From: Gyrodactylus bullatarudis
Lineage: Eukaryota > Platyhelminthes > Monogenea > Gyrodactylidea > Gyrodactylidae
Direction: 5' to 3'
Length of the DNA stretch: 64,000 bases
Assembly: GCA_012064415.1 (NCBI GenBank)
Contig: SSNU01000162.1
Coordinates: 1-64,000 of the forward strand
Shown: positions 30,104 to 45,100 of the stretch, piece by piece
Layout: every line of letters begins with the position of its first letter
How positions within the stretch are numbered: the stretch's first letter is position 1
Program-made: the position numbers and the translations under genes
The notes under the pieces: generated by a model
Seen by the model: only the letters and a program-made list of their open reading frames with translations
Told to the model about the DNA's origin: nothing
The model's database searches: none

Positions 30104-33100
30104 CTATAAATGCATAAATTTAAGTAGAGTAAAAATTTTATTACTGAATTTTTTCTTACCATATTATCATTTTGCATCGTTCCCGACATACTCTGAAGAA
30201 TATCAATTGGTAATGGAAATATAATTGTTGAATTTTTCTCAGCTGAAATTGTACATAAGGTCTGAAGATAACGTAAATGTAAGGCTAACGGACTGGACGC
30301 AATAACACGAGCTGCTTCTTTTAGTGATTTCGAAGCATCGTGTTCACCTGAAGCAGCAATAACCTATTGATGATAGATTAATAAATTTTTTCTTTAAAGA
30401 AATATAAATCAGGCGGCAACGAAGAACGGAAATGTGATTCGTGAAAAATTTGCCCCATGGAGATTTATCAGTTTCAAACATTACGAGAAAAATAAATTTT
30501 CTTTCATCTTGTCACATGAAGGAAAAAATATTAAAATTTCCATGAAAGGTTGAAAGAAAAAGTAAACTTGGCGTATCGTTAATAATCTCTAGATTTAATA
30601 CTCGAATCTTTTCCTGGGTAATTTTGAAATCTTGTTATAACTCACTTTGGCTCTGGCTTCTCTGGTTGCCTCTGCTTCTGCTGCCATGGCGCGTTGTAGT
30701 TGAACTGGCAATCGAACGTCTTTAATTTCGACCCTTTCGACCTATTTCATTAAAAAAAGGAGTTAAAATTTCTATTTTTGAAGAGTAATCTTCTACAAAA
30801 CCTCAAATTCTTATGAATTTTCTTGGAAGAAATCCAAAGCTAGTTTATATGGCTTCAATCCGGTTACTTTCACCATTTTGATGAAGAAAATTTTTGAGAA
30901 AAAAAATGAATTTTTGGTCACCCCTCTCACTTTAAAACAACAAAATAATTCTAAATTAAAAGAAAAAATGAACATTTGCCGCCAAATGAAAATTTGAACT
31001 ACAGCGAAAGTGTTCCTTATAACCTATATAAAAAAAAGTTTTCTTGAGTTCTGAAAATAAATTTAGATTTTTGTAAAAAATTCATGAATTTAAAGAAAAC
31101 AGAAACTACCATAAAATAACAGAAATCTTATAGACATGAATTCGAAGCTTGCCTTCATCCATTGACTTCCACTCTGTAATATTTTTTATAGCAAAAAGAG
31201 AGTTCTTTACATCATTTTTATTCTCGTGATTTCAAGAATTGTGACAAGGAAAAAAAGAAGAATAAAATTATGATCTACATTATTCATTTTCAAATTCGAT
31301 CGTTTTGTTTTCACAGAGTTTTATGTCATTCACTGATTTTAAATCATGGTTTTTGAGAGATATAGGCTAGACTTGGACGTAATTTTCGTAAATTTCTACA
31401 ATGACATGATAAAATTAATTTTTCATGTATTTTAACATCATTCCACAAACTATCTTTTTATGCTTCTATAGAAAGATGAACAAAATAATTAAATTTTCAA
31501 ATAAAAAAACGTTTTTAACAGATTATATTCATGAAAAATAACAGAATTTTCATTAATAAGCCTAAAAATGATTTCATTTCTGCAAACTTGGGGAAAAAAT
31601 TATAAAACGTTTTTTATTTGAAAATTCACATAATTTTGTTTATCTTGTTACAGAAATTTGTATCATTCCGATTTCTAGGCCATTTAGAAATTTTCATTCA
31701 AGTCTAAAGTTTGTGTTTTCAAAATCAATAAAAATTTTTTCTATCTTATTGAGTATTATTGGCAAATATTCAATAATAGGAAAAATATTATGGTTTGTTG
31801 ATACAAAAAGAATAGCATGAATCTATCTATTGATTTATAGCGTGTTTCCTTTGATTTTTCATGAATCTTTCTCATCTCCTATTTCATCAATTCCTTCCCA
31901 TCTAAAGAAAATAACCGGAGATGTAAAAACACCCTCGGAGATTTGAAAATTAACTAAATTTAAACTATCTTGAGAATCGTGTGTATTCGTGTATGTACCA
32001 ATAGATAGAAGAGACTCTCTTGAAGAGATATACGCAAAATATACCGAATATTTCATTATGATTTTGTCCATTCTACATTACAATACTGAATAATTGTGGT
32101 TATGAGCTTGAATAGATGATGATGTTACCTCTGTAATACCAAGTCTGTATATATCTATTATATTGTCTTTGTCTAATAAATTAAATGAACAAGAATGTAT
32201 CATACTGTATACAGCCAGAAGAAAGACATGGAAAAATACCCACAAAGGCAATGAGTTGTAATTGAAATTAAATAGATAGATTGAGACACGAAAATGTCTC
32301 CTTGTATGTATGTGGAAAATTAAGAATCTCTATTGTAGAACGATTTCTTCTTCTATGTGAGGATCTCTTGATACGGTAATATCAGTTTCATATTCATTGA
32401 TTTTACTCAAAATCTCCTTTACAATAGTAAGCACTAGGCTAGAGTGAAATTTTTAACCTCATATTAGGACCAACTTTTCTGATAGAACTATCAATTCTAA
32501 GCATTATTTTGTATTGAAGAATGTGTCGTACTAAAATTAATCATAAAAGTAAGTCCTCTCGTGAGTTGTTTGGAGAAAAAAAAATTCACTCTAGCCTAGT
32601 AAGCACCCTACTAAGCAAGTCAGTATATGAAGAATTTTTAAACAATTAACCTACTAGCAAAGTGTGGTCACTGGTAATTACTATATCCATATGAACTCTA
32701 AATTGATGGAGATTGTCTTCTCACACCTAGATGTTAGAAATTCGGATAAGCAAGTGTTAATTCCATAAGAGAGTCAAATAATATTCAACTCACGTTGGCA
32801 GATGTAGACGCGTTTCGTCCTTATTAGGACTCGTCAGTACACCATAGCCAGGATTCGAACCCAGGTCTTCAACGTTGGAAGAAACGCAACTACATCTGCC
32901 AACGTGAGTTGAATATTATTTGACTCTCTTATGGAATTAACACTTGCTTATCCGAATTTCTAACATCTAGGTGTGAGAAGACAATCTCCATCAATTTAGA
33001 GTTCATATGGATATAGTAATTACCAGTGACCACACTTTGCTAGTAGGTTAATTGTCTAAAAACACTGTAATTTCAACATGAAGAATTTATTATGATCTGC

Positions 33101-36100
33101 TTTATAAACCTCAAGGATTCATTTAACTCTCTAAAATGCATTTTCCCAACAGGGTACGACGGCATTATTAAAACAGGATGGATCCATCATTAATATCCTT
33201 CTTTTAAAGTGACAAAATTCAATCTACAGATGATTAAAGGTTTCCCATTACTATCGTTTTGTGCAAGATTGTGGTTTAAGCTCTTTAAAATGAATTGTAT
33301 AGAGATAAAATTACTTACAAGACTTCCCACCTTGAATATAGGAAACACATTGATTTGCTATTATTATTTCCGAGAGCCCGCAATTCAAGGAAACAAAGCT
33401 GAAAGATATTTGTTTATTTACATTTCTTTTTTTAAATGCATCAGCAAAGAGCTATAAAAATGAGGTTACTTGTGCAAAGGACTTTAATGACAGCTTTCGT
33501 ATACTTTAGGAAAGACAAAAAAGCTTTCGATCGATTTCAAATTTATCACGTATTCGATCACCTCAAAACAGTTGTAAAAGTTTCTCCGGTTAGAATCTGG
33601 AGAAACCTGGAGTGTTTTCTGTTAAAAATGACGACTAGATTTATTTATTCAACATTGGGGAAAAATTATCATAATAAATCATAATGCTAACGAATTAAAA
33701 GCAAAAAAGAGACTCATAAATAATGCAATGAGTCTAAGGAGTGGTGTGTTTGTACTCAAACCGTACATCATAGATAGAACTGAAAACAAATGCATATATG
33801 TCTGTGTTACATATTCTGTATTCATTGTTTTAATATATTTTATAATAATATTATAGGTGTCGTTTTTGTAGTCCAACATTGCCCCCATCGGTCTCAAAAA
33901 AATAATCTCTACATATACAGATACACACTCAAATACGCTCACTGATATCAAGATTAATAATAAAGAAATTAAGTCTGGTATTAAGGGGATAAAACAAGGT
34001 ATTAGAAAGGAGATATTGTGAATGTGGTAGCGGAGAAATAACTTTTTTCCATTACAGACAATTAAAAAACTAATTTCTTATTACCATAATTAATAACTTT
34101 CTCTTCCGTTTATCATAAAAATATTTTATTGATTTTAATGGGATAAATTCAACAAATTGTTACATTCATTTATCGAATTGTTTTCCATAACTCCTGCTAT
34201 GAACTTTTATTTTTCTAATAAAGTTGATTCATTCAGATTTGTCGAGATTTTCACATGACCAATGAGAAAATATCAATCTGTTTAACTCAACCATCTTCAA
34301 TGTTCCTGTTTACTAAAATCACCTGCTAAAGTTAAGATCATTTACCCCCCTCATAAATTCTTTATTAATCAAAAGTAATCACTGAGACTGACTTCTTAAC
34401 ATTTCCGATCCATTTCTTCATTTCCAGGTCTCCACATGTGAAGAATGCTAAAAGTTTCGTAAATCCATTTATATTCCTACAAAATTCAAAAAAAACAAAA
34501 TCTTTCTTCTCACTGTGCATTTTTTGAATGAAACAATTCAAACACAAGAGATGGATCCAAAATGTTAAGAAGTGAGCCATCACAATAATTTATGCATATA
34601 CAGTTGTACCTCTATAAAAAATGTAACAAACCTATCCCTCTCCTCTCTGCCCCTTTTAACCCTAGAATGACATTTGGGGGTCTTTAACGCCCCCATTTGT
34701 AGTGAAACTCCCTTAAGGAAAAATTAAAATTTCGTTCTCGGGTTAAGTTGAGAAAAATAATGTATAGCTACTATAAAGTAGGTTTATTAGTGTCAAAATT
34801 TCCAAAAAAATAAAATTCAGTCAAGTTTGAAAATATCAAATCACCTATCGAAAATATCTTTTTAAGCTTTTTTTAAGATGATCGAAGTTTTCAAATAGAA
34901 AATTTATAGTTTTAAAGTTTAAAATACTGATTTATTATACCAATTTTTTCAATTAACTTCAGAACCCAAAAAAAGTTGGAGATTTGGAGATTAATGCAAA
35001 CCATTAACTCATGAAATCCAAAGCTTAATCAATGTAGAATTGAATAAATAATTTAAAATAGTCTGTGCTGATCTGTGTTGTGGAATTAATTAATGCGCAG
35101 TATTTTTCCTATCGCAAACATCATGTCTGTATCGCTACGTTTCGAATCAGATCAATTTTCTCTCTGTAAAAAAATCCTATAAACATTTTGTTTCAAGTCA
35201 ATTTCTCCATTATATCTTTTACTTAGGGATGCAAAACAATTAACAATTCTCAATGATCAAGAAAATAGAAATTCGAATTATAATAAACATAGGTTATAAT
35301 AAATACATTTCTTAAAAAAACAAATCACAACAAGAAATTCCAACACGAAAGAGTACTCTATATAGGCAAGGTAAATAAGATAACATCTGTCTGGACTTGC
35401 CAACAAGATAAGAGGATAGAATATAAATACAAGTACTGTATTGACTCAACTAATTCTTTGGAAGAAATTCAGTTTATCAAATAAATCAGAGTATATTTCT
35501 TGAAATTTTGAACTATATTGGATAATTTTCTTAATAAAGCTAAAATTTTCATGAGGCTTAATATAGAAGGCAATGGTTTCATCAATCAACATTACAATAA
35601 TATAAAATTGAAATTTTTATTTAAAACACAAAGACTGTTTAGTTTGATTCATAAAGATTTACTCACGCCGGAAGGGAAGAAAAGAAAGGGAAGACTCTAG
35701 TAGAGTTAATTTACTGTAGTGCTTCTTACATAGGTAGAACGATTAGAAAGCTGTATACAAGATCAAATGACCATCTGAATAAAGACATGGGAGTAACTAG
35801 ACATATATGTATTAAACATGAGAAACGTGCTGTTTCAATTTCAAATTTTTTCCTTTTATACAAGAAACTGGGCGATGACAGTATAGATATATGTGTTTGA
35901 GAGAAATTATTTGTTAATCTATATGTTACCGTTAATCTTGTTACTCTTAATAGTCTCAAGACTCTCTGGCAATTCAGTTACTCGGTTTCAAGATTATCTG
36001 AAAGTCTCGAAGTTTCCAAGAATCTTGTTACTAATATTAAGTTTAGCTGATAATCAGTAGTTTTTTGATTTTTAATACATTTAGAAAGGAAAATCATCCA

Positions 36101-39100
36101 GTTTATTCATAACACCCCCTAGAACTTTTTTAGAACCTCTTTTCAGTAGTGTTAAAAATCAATAGAACCTTTGAAGCTTTACAAAATTAGATGCCAGAAG
36201 AAATTAAAATTATACCTATTTGATATTCTCTAGATTTATAATCTAAAACTTCAGATTTATTTTCAATCTATACAAAATTTATTAACCAATCAGTCTATCA
36301 ATTTTTATTAATGATCTGAACATCCAAAGTTGAAAAAATTTGATTATTTTCTGCCGATCTGTTTCTTGTATTTTTTTCAGTTTTTAATATTTTTTCGTTA
36401 GCATAATCTTTGAGTCCTTTCAATGTGCATTAACGGATAAATATTTTTCGTTTAGATGCGTAGATAGAAATGAGGAATATTCATTAATACCCATAAAAAT
36501 TTAGAGTTCTTTTTGCGAATGTCTGAAAAAAACACCGGACCAAGAGTTTTTGAAAGATCCAACATTTTCTCATATTTAAAAAGCTTTTCTCTCATTCAGG
36601 TGATTGGATGCACTTTATCTCAACTAAGATCTGATCGTCATTCAGAGTCAATCTGCTAGAAACTAACTTTGGGTCATTACAAAACTATGCTCTAGCTAAT
36701 AAATAAAAAATACTCTATTCCTGGAAAAAATCTTTTTAGAATAAAACTATAATCACAGTCTACTGATTTAAATGTCCCAGAAGAGTTAAATCTGATTAAA
36801 AAAAAGAGTGTTAACACGTTATACTGCTTCTCCACTATCTACATAATATTAAATTCACAATATGATAGATACATTCTCAATGTATTCTATTCTTCTTCAA
36901 GGTCATTTCAATATGGTTTAAAAAAAAGTTGAGATAGATAGGCATGAACTGAGAATGTGTAGGTACGACTCATACAATGGAAAGATAAAAAAATGATGGA
37001 TGAACACACACGAATTCAACGAGTATATTCCCTCTTTATTTTCTAACATTAAGCAGTAACAGTTGGAAAAATACGAGCATTAAGTTCAATATTGTTGAAG
37101 AAGGGAAGCAGGAAAAGTACTGTAGAATAGAAATTTACTTTTGTTTTCTCAACAAGCGAAATTTCACTTTTTTGCCATGTTATACCCAAAAATAAAGAAA
37201 AGTTGATAAGATGCCTTTGTTTGATCATTCTAAAATTATAGTTGATTTGAAGATGGGAATTTACTACTATTCTTACTAAATATTATATATTTCGATTTCG
37301 GCTAATTAACGAATTTGATAAAGGCCTATTGGACCATTCAAATCTTAATATTCAAAAATTTAGTTCAAATAAGTTCCAAGTCCTGTTTGTTCTGACACCT
37401 GAATTCTCCTTAATAAGAACTGCTGTCAGAAATCTTCGTCCAACAGACAAGGATTTCTTAAATTAAATTATAAATGAATCCTATCTTTAATGACTTTAAT
37501 ATTCATATTTTCAAAAGGAAATTCTTGGTTCGTGATCTTGGTCTTGAATATGATTATAACTTGCGTTTTGATAATTATATAAAATCGATTGCTAATGTTT
37601 TTGCTGCAAGGACCCTTCATATTCATAGAACTGCCAAATCAATCCAACTAAAAATTCTGCTCTTCAAAACGTATGCTAGACCTGCCATTGAATACTGCTC
37701 TGCAATCTGGAGTCCTTCTGCCTTATCAATGTCTTTTATCCTTGAAACTATTCAGAAACGATTTATTCGCTTATGCAATCTCCCATCCAGTGGTTTCGGC
37801 AAAATAAGACTCCTCAGGCACCGTAGAAATTTTAGATGTATTAAACTTGCTAAAGACAATGTTCAAAGTTTATGGAATATTCAAATAAATCAAAGAGTCC
37901 TGAGAAATAACAATGTTAAAATTAAAAGACCTTTAAACAATGCCTTAAAGTCCCTTTATTTTTTTGATAGACTTCCATCTTTATTTAACGAAATCTCTCG
38001 CAAAAATATTGCATTTACTAAAAAAGATTTATATATAATATATAATATATATAATAATATATATAATATATAACTACCTGGAAAACTTTTGATACATATA
38101 TATATTTTTTTCTTTTTTGATACAATATGACAATAAATTTATTTATTTATTTATTATTTTTTATAAAATAGCCAATAATTCCTATTTATTTATTATAAAA
38201 CTATAATTTTGAACCAAGTAGAAGACAACATAGTCAGATAGCAAGCGAACAACGTTATAGTCAATATTATAAAACTGTTGAGGGCTTAAATTTAAAAATA
38301 AGTAAGTACCGTAAATATGCTTATTGGGGATAGGAATATTCGTAAAACATAAAATTACTTACTAGGTAAGGACTTTTACTTTGGTAAGCATAATTACGGT
38401 AACAGCTATATACTTAATGTGTATAGGAATTTGAATTTTTTACGAAAATCTTAATTGAATCTATCTTGAATTTGATCAAGGGTCTTTTGTAAACCATGAG
38501 GTCCGCTTTCGTCGTATGAAAGAAAATTTTTTAAAAACTCTTGCATATTTCAAATCTACAGAGACTCAAACTTCGAGTTGAAAACTTTTGTTGATTTCAA
38601 AGTGAGTTGATTTTTAGCATAAAAATTTTCATGAACTTGCCATTATTTTGGAATCTTGAACAATCAAAGTTTCATTGATTCGAAGTAACGCTGATCAAGA
38701 AAAAAAATTCCAATTTACGCACGATAATGGGGTGATTGAACCACAGTGATTCTCAAAATCAGATTCAGCATATTTGTTTACTTTGATTAATTGTGATCCT
38801 AAAAATAAACTTTTGACCACTCTTTTTAATCCAACCAGAATAGTACACTTAAAGTTCAACAAATCGAAAATTCAACATTAACTCTAGACTTGAAATCTGC
38901 CATAGCTTTCCTTAAAATTTGATTTTTGCAAAATTTTTTTTCATCGTATCATGTAAGTGAGTCTCATGATCTAGAATCCGAAAAATCTTGATCAAAATCG
39001 ATTTCTTGATGGGAAAATCATAAATAGGAATGTTCATATTAACTAGGTATATCATATATCAGCATCTTTTTCTTAATAGAGGATAGAAATATAATTATCA

Positions 39101-42100
39101 ATTTTTGAAATCTAAATGCAATTATTTTTACGGTTATTGATTTATACAAAAATAATTTTTGTGCCATTATTCCGTTATAAAAAGACTTGGTGATATTTTA
39201 AAATCAGATGTTTTCATTGCTACTTTATCAAGATTCTCATGAACTAAGTTTATAAATTATTAAGATTGAAACTTATTTGAGGTAATTTAAATAATTATTC
39301 TCTCTAAATTATCAATCTATGGTACCAATAATCAATTAGAACTGATTGTCGTTTGTGAATTTTTGGAAAAAAAATTTCTACCGGGGCAGAAATATTCTTC
39401 CAAATACAGATTTCTTTAATTATTTTTAAATTACACTAAAAGTAATGAAAATTGACAGCAAATACTTTGTATTTCTAAAATGTGTTAGAGGTAGAATATT
39501 TCTCAGACAACAGACTACCATCCATTCTTTTAACAGCAAGAGATTAAAGTTATTTAATTATTTTCCAGTGTAAAACCAAGTCCATGGAGAAAGGAAAACG
39601 ATGCAGCATTTAGTTGGGAACCTTTCACACCCGCAAGTTCTAAGATGAAATAATATTTTACCATAGCTCAATAGTTTTTAAATATATGTCAACTTGCTTT
39701 AGGAATTCAATACAATTTATGCAATTTTGTAAAAAAAGTCTTGATGATCGATAAAATTAGATCGATTTTGGTTCCCTCATTCGTTTCAATATCATTGATT
39801 ACTTCAAAGTGATCTAGATGAACAAAATGCAAGATATATTTTATGGTTGTTCAATGGAAAATTTTTTTTATTCATAAATGAATTGCGTGTAATAGAGGGA
39901 AAAAATAAGCACTAAAATATAGATATATACTCTTGCTTTCCTTAACTAACCGAATGAATGAGCAATGTACACACATACTTTATGCCAAGAACGCTTGCTA
40001 TTTTTCGTATATATATTCAATGTAATGTACAAGATTGAAGAATACGTTTATGTATTTTTTTAACGTTATACGCGAATATTTCATGATATAATGAGAGAGA
40101 ATTCAGGATAGGAATCTCTTTTTTTGTATTTTCATGAGAATTGATAGTAATGTTTTTTCCCTTAAATAAAAAAAAATTACTCATCCATTCTATGTATTAT
40201 AATTTGGCCTCGTCTTCCTTTGGGAAGGAGAAATTTCTTTTTATTAACTGTAAATTTGGAGGAAATAACTGATCGAAGTAGGGTAATGCTGATGGATTAC
40301 AGGAAATTGTTTCCAATTCAATCGATGCTTTTGTTTGGGGATTAATTCAAACTTTCTGACAACCGAGAAATGCGGAAAATCGGGTCTGGGTACCATTCAA
40401 GTGAAAATCAATATTTAAAAAAAATTGAAAATAATCCGAAAAATGTTGGCTATTTTTGAATTCCGATCGATAAAATCTTCTTAAAAAATATAAAACTAAT
40501 TAATATGAAGATGGGAATTTATGATTTTTACAATATTCTAAATTTTTTCATCAAGAAATCGAATTTGATCAAGATTTTTTGGAATCTAGATCATGAGGCC
40601 CTCTTTCACGATACGGAAAAGAAAAATGGAAAAATCTATTTTTAAGGAAAATACGGTAAATTTGAAATCTTGAAGTAGCGCCAAATCGCAATTTTTTGAA
40701 ATTTGAATTGAAATTTTTTGTTGATTTCAATGTGGGAGAGTGATCAAAAGTTTATTTAAAGGATCAAAATTAGTCAAAGAAATCAAATATGCTGAATCTG
40801 TTTTTGAGAATCGCCCCATAATCGTGTCAAAATTAAATTTTGATCATTTTCCCTACTTGAAATTTGATACATCAAGATCCCTGAAAAATGATGAATCTAT
40901 CAAAATTTGTATGATGATAGTCGGTTTTTTTGTCTTATTGTGATCCTGAAAATCAACTTTTGATCACTCTCCCACATTGAAATCAACAAAAAATATCAAC
41001 TCAAAGTTCAAAAAAATGCGATTTGGCGCTACTTCAAGATTTCAAATTTACCGTATTTTCCTTAAAAATAGATTTTTTCCATTTTTCTTTTCCGTATCGT
41101 GAAAGAGGGCCTCATGATCTAGATTCCAAAAAATCTTGATCAAATTCGATTTCTTGATGAAAAAATTTAGAATATTGTAAAAATCATAAATTCCCATCTT
41201 CATATTAACTAGGTGTAGTATTTCTATTGATGAAGTTTTAAGAAATCTACATTCTTATTAGGCTTTGTAAGCCTAATCTACATGTGTTCAGAAAAACTAT
41301 TCATATAATCTTCAACTACTTTGGCTTATGTGAGCTTTTTCACTTTTCTCTCCACTGTTACTATTTAATGGAGAGTTTTGGTTTTTCTTGAGCTTGCATT
41401 TTATTATTTTCTTAGATAATTACTAAATTTTTATTATCTTGAATGATGCTTTGAGAAATGTATAACATACAATGTATTTGTCTAAAATGTACATTCCATA
41501 GACCCCCTATTTTTTACTACTTCAATTTTTTTTAAATACCATTGATCTAGCAAAAAATAGATTCACAACGAAGTGAAATCACAAGTCTTTTGTTTTTCTT
41601 CAGTTTCTATAACTAAAACTTTAGTAAATATACAATAAAATTTATTTTAAAAATTCTTTAATCAAGTCCCTATATATATATATATAGTAAATTTGTCAAT
41701 TATGGGCGATCTTGGGATAATTGGGCGTTTTTCCATACTCCAGATAAAAGTGTATCACCAATTCCACATCTATCTCCATCACTCTCTATACTCATACTTT
41801 ATTTTTATAGACATGAAAATTGAATTAATTAAGCAAAAGAAAATTTATCCATATTCTAATTCAGAGATTCTATATTTTATGATCTCTTCTTCTCTACATA
41901 TAGGCTGTAAAAAAAATCAGTTTTCTTAGATTGACAAAATCAAGAGAATCTTTATCCTTCTAATAAATCAAATGAGTCAGCTCTAATGCCCAAGAATAAT
42001 AAATCATTTTGTAACAATTAAAGTTTGCTAAGAGAATAATCCTTTTTATGAAATTAAAAGTCAAAAATTATTTGTGAAGTATTCCTTCTTATTTTTAAAA

Positions 42101-45100
42101 AAATATGTAACACTTTTGAGAACTTGACACAATCTCTTTATTCACAATAAATTAATTTCTAGGATCTATAACAAGCAACAGTTGTTTAACCAGATATAAC
42201 AGGAATATTTGATTTTCCTGAAATTCACACAAGATTCTAATTGATCTCAAACAAATCTAAAAGGTAGTTTAGCTCGATACTCTAATACATGGTAAAGAAA
42301 AACCGTCTTTAGCTTGAAATTTTTCAGGTCTATTATTGGACAATTAATTACTAGTAATTACTAATTACTTTTGCCATATTCAAGGTTAAATGTCAAAAAC
42401 TTTCAAAATTGGTAATTAATGCCAAAACTTTATCCCTGAATCATTCATCATTTGTTAGTGGAGGGAGTGAGTTTTAAAATTTGAAGATTCCTTTAAGGTT
42501 ATCCCAATTTATGTGATTTATATCTTTGAATGTTTTTGAAAAGAAAAAAAACATTGATTTAAATTTATACAGTAAACTTTCCTTCTTATGAGTAAAATGA
42601 TTGAAATTTTTATTTGAAAAAACTGAACCCCACATCAATAAAACAATACCTGGTTAATGTTTTTATTAAAAATTTGAAGGTGTAACAGAGTTAAGGTAAT
42701 TGCATATTTGAATTCTACAGGTATTTTTACCCTATTTAAGTTATCTGTTCATCTATGATCAAAAGAACTGGTACTTGTAAAAAGATCGAGGTTCTTGAGG
42801 TTCGAACATTTTCTATTGTCCAGATAAAGAACTATGGTTCTCAGAATTCATAAACCTTGGCAATAAGTTGTTGAAAAATTCTGAACGTTTTTTTGGTTAC
42901 TCAAAAGTAGTCAGTCAATATTGAAAAGAACAGAGGGAATAAAACGTTTTATTCAAAATTATTATATAAAAAGTTCTTTCTTTAAATCAGTATAGCACGT
43001 ATTTGACGAATGACAGAGCTAACATTTTTGCGTATTCCAGGAGATTAATAGACTTCCTATTCAATAACTGGCAAACAAAGTATTTTCTGAGGCTTAGATT
43101 GAGGTTTAAATAAAATACACAGTAAATAAACGAATAGCCAATAGCTGAAATTCGATTGGCAAAAGTGTATTCTAATCAGGGAATCGAAGCATGAATATTT
43201 GGACTCATGAGAAAAATAATATTAATTAAATTCCTTTCATTTCAGCGAACAGAAAGAGAGAGAGAACAATTCTTGATCTTTGTAATCACCAATGTTGTTC
43301 TCGAAATCAATAAATAAGAAGAGATCATATCCTCTTGTTGTATCAGAAAACATGCTAATAACTCGAGGAAGGAAATTATGAAGATAGCAAAATATCTCAT
43401 TATTTCTGCACGTCATAATCATGAGTCATAGGTTAGTAGTAGGTAAGCACTTATTGTCTATTTATTATTATTATTATTTATCACTTTTTATTCAAGTTCA
43501 TGAGTCATGAATATGAGTCGGAAGAATACAATAACATAGTAGGAAGCATAAAAAAATCCATACATATTTGAATATTATGAAGGATCAGTTTTTTTAAAAC
43601 AAAAAAACTATTTTTTCTTCAAAAATGAAAATCAAGATTAAATAAATCGTACTCATCAAGATAAGTTGCTCTCTCTTTGAAAGAGATCGAATTTGCTTTG
43701 AGGTTAGTGTGGATCAAAGAAAATCTATTTATATCATTAAGAAATCGAATTTCATCAAGAATTTTTGGAATCTAGATCATGAGGCCTGCGCTAAGCATAT
43801 AAAGAAAAAAACCAATTTCAAATCTAGAGCTGAATTCCCCGTTCTTTTCTAGTAGAAAATTTTTCTTGAATGAGAGAGTGATCAAACTGATTTTGATCAT
43901 AAAAGTTATGATAAACTTGTGATTTAAAAATTCCTTGATCGATTTCTTGATGGAAAAATTGAGAATTTTGAAAATAATACTTATTACTTTGAACCCTAAT
44001 ATCATAATAAAAATATTTCTTATTTCAAATAGTTAACAGAGGTTTAATAGGGGGTTAAAATAAGCATTTTACTAATCACTAATGATTGTAAAACAGATTG
44101 AGGTAAAGAGAGCTATCGTCAATTCTAAGCATCTTGTTGATAAGTTATACAAAGTTGGAATGATAATCTTATTGATTTTACTTTTAAACTGAGATATTCA
44201 GAAGCATGGATAATAATAGACAGATTTTATTTACTTTTCCCCATACTCAATCTACTTCGTTCTTTCATGACTGACCAAACGAGAATAAATTTGGTAATCT
44301 CTTGTGTGTGTATATTGCCCATTTTCGATTGATATCGCCCTTTCCCTTCGTCTTTAACACAAACACGCAAGGATATATATGGACTCTCAGTGTTAAAAAA
44401 AGTGAGATGATTTATCCAAGGGAAAAAGTGTTCTCAAAAAAGGTGAGATCTTAATCTAATTCCAGTAAAAAAATAGAATTTGTACAAGAATTATTTCTTG
44501 GAGATCGATATCTTGAATTTTCTCCTGTTCAACCAACATTATCTCATATAATTTTATTCTACAGAGAGAACAAAAATGTTAAACAAAACTCTGATGACTC
44601 AACAAAAGTTTGAATCATCTAATACAACTGGCAATCGGAAATTTCCATGATTTTCTAGAATCAAAAAAAGCAAGTACAAACAGCAAAGAGTATAAATCAT
44701 CTTAATCCATTAATAGACTATTTAGATTTGTTTTAAGAGCGACTTTAGATCTATAGATAAGATAACTGGATTTTAATTCATCTGATTTGATTTCTCTCAT
44801 AGACAAAGGTGGGATTTTGCATTTCAATAGGACCTCCCATGTGGTTCACTAAGACATTCAAAAATTTCATAATGTAGTTGAAGAATTAAGATATTCTTTC
44901 TCCCAAAAATTCTGATTCAAACGATCATCAGTTATTGTCCATTTTTACTTTTCAAAAAAGACTTGTTACCTTGGCGATTTAAACTGAAATAAAAAATCAG
45001 CTAATACGTATCAAAATTATCTATTAATGAATATGATTTATAGAATATAAATTCTTTTTGTTTATTTTTTGAAAGCATTTTTCTGTCTGAAATCATTCTA

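Larger units (their letters stand above)
32635..33062. repeat. Near-perfect palindrome carrying hammerhead core and B box
   Basis: Left arm about 32635-32812 and right arm about 32885-33062 are almost identical inverted repeats of roughly 175 bases. The 72-base centre is asymmetric and holds the hammerhead core and the tRNA-like T-arm on the minus strand. The arms are far better preserved than those of neighbouring repeats, so this is comparatively young. It lies in intron 1 of the stomatin-like gene, in the same sense as the gene. Confidence 0.8.

Noticed and set aside
40740..40943. 67-codon frame
   Set aside because: Covers the spacer of the foldback copy 40497-41211; composition follows the repeat.
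43237..43422. 61-codon minus-strand frame
   Set aside because: No recognisable motif and no splice context; considered chance.
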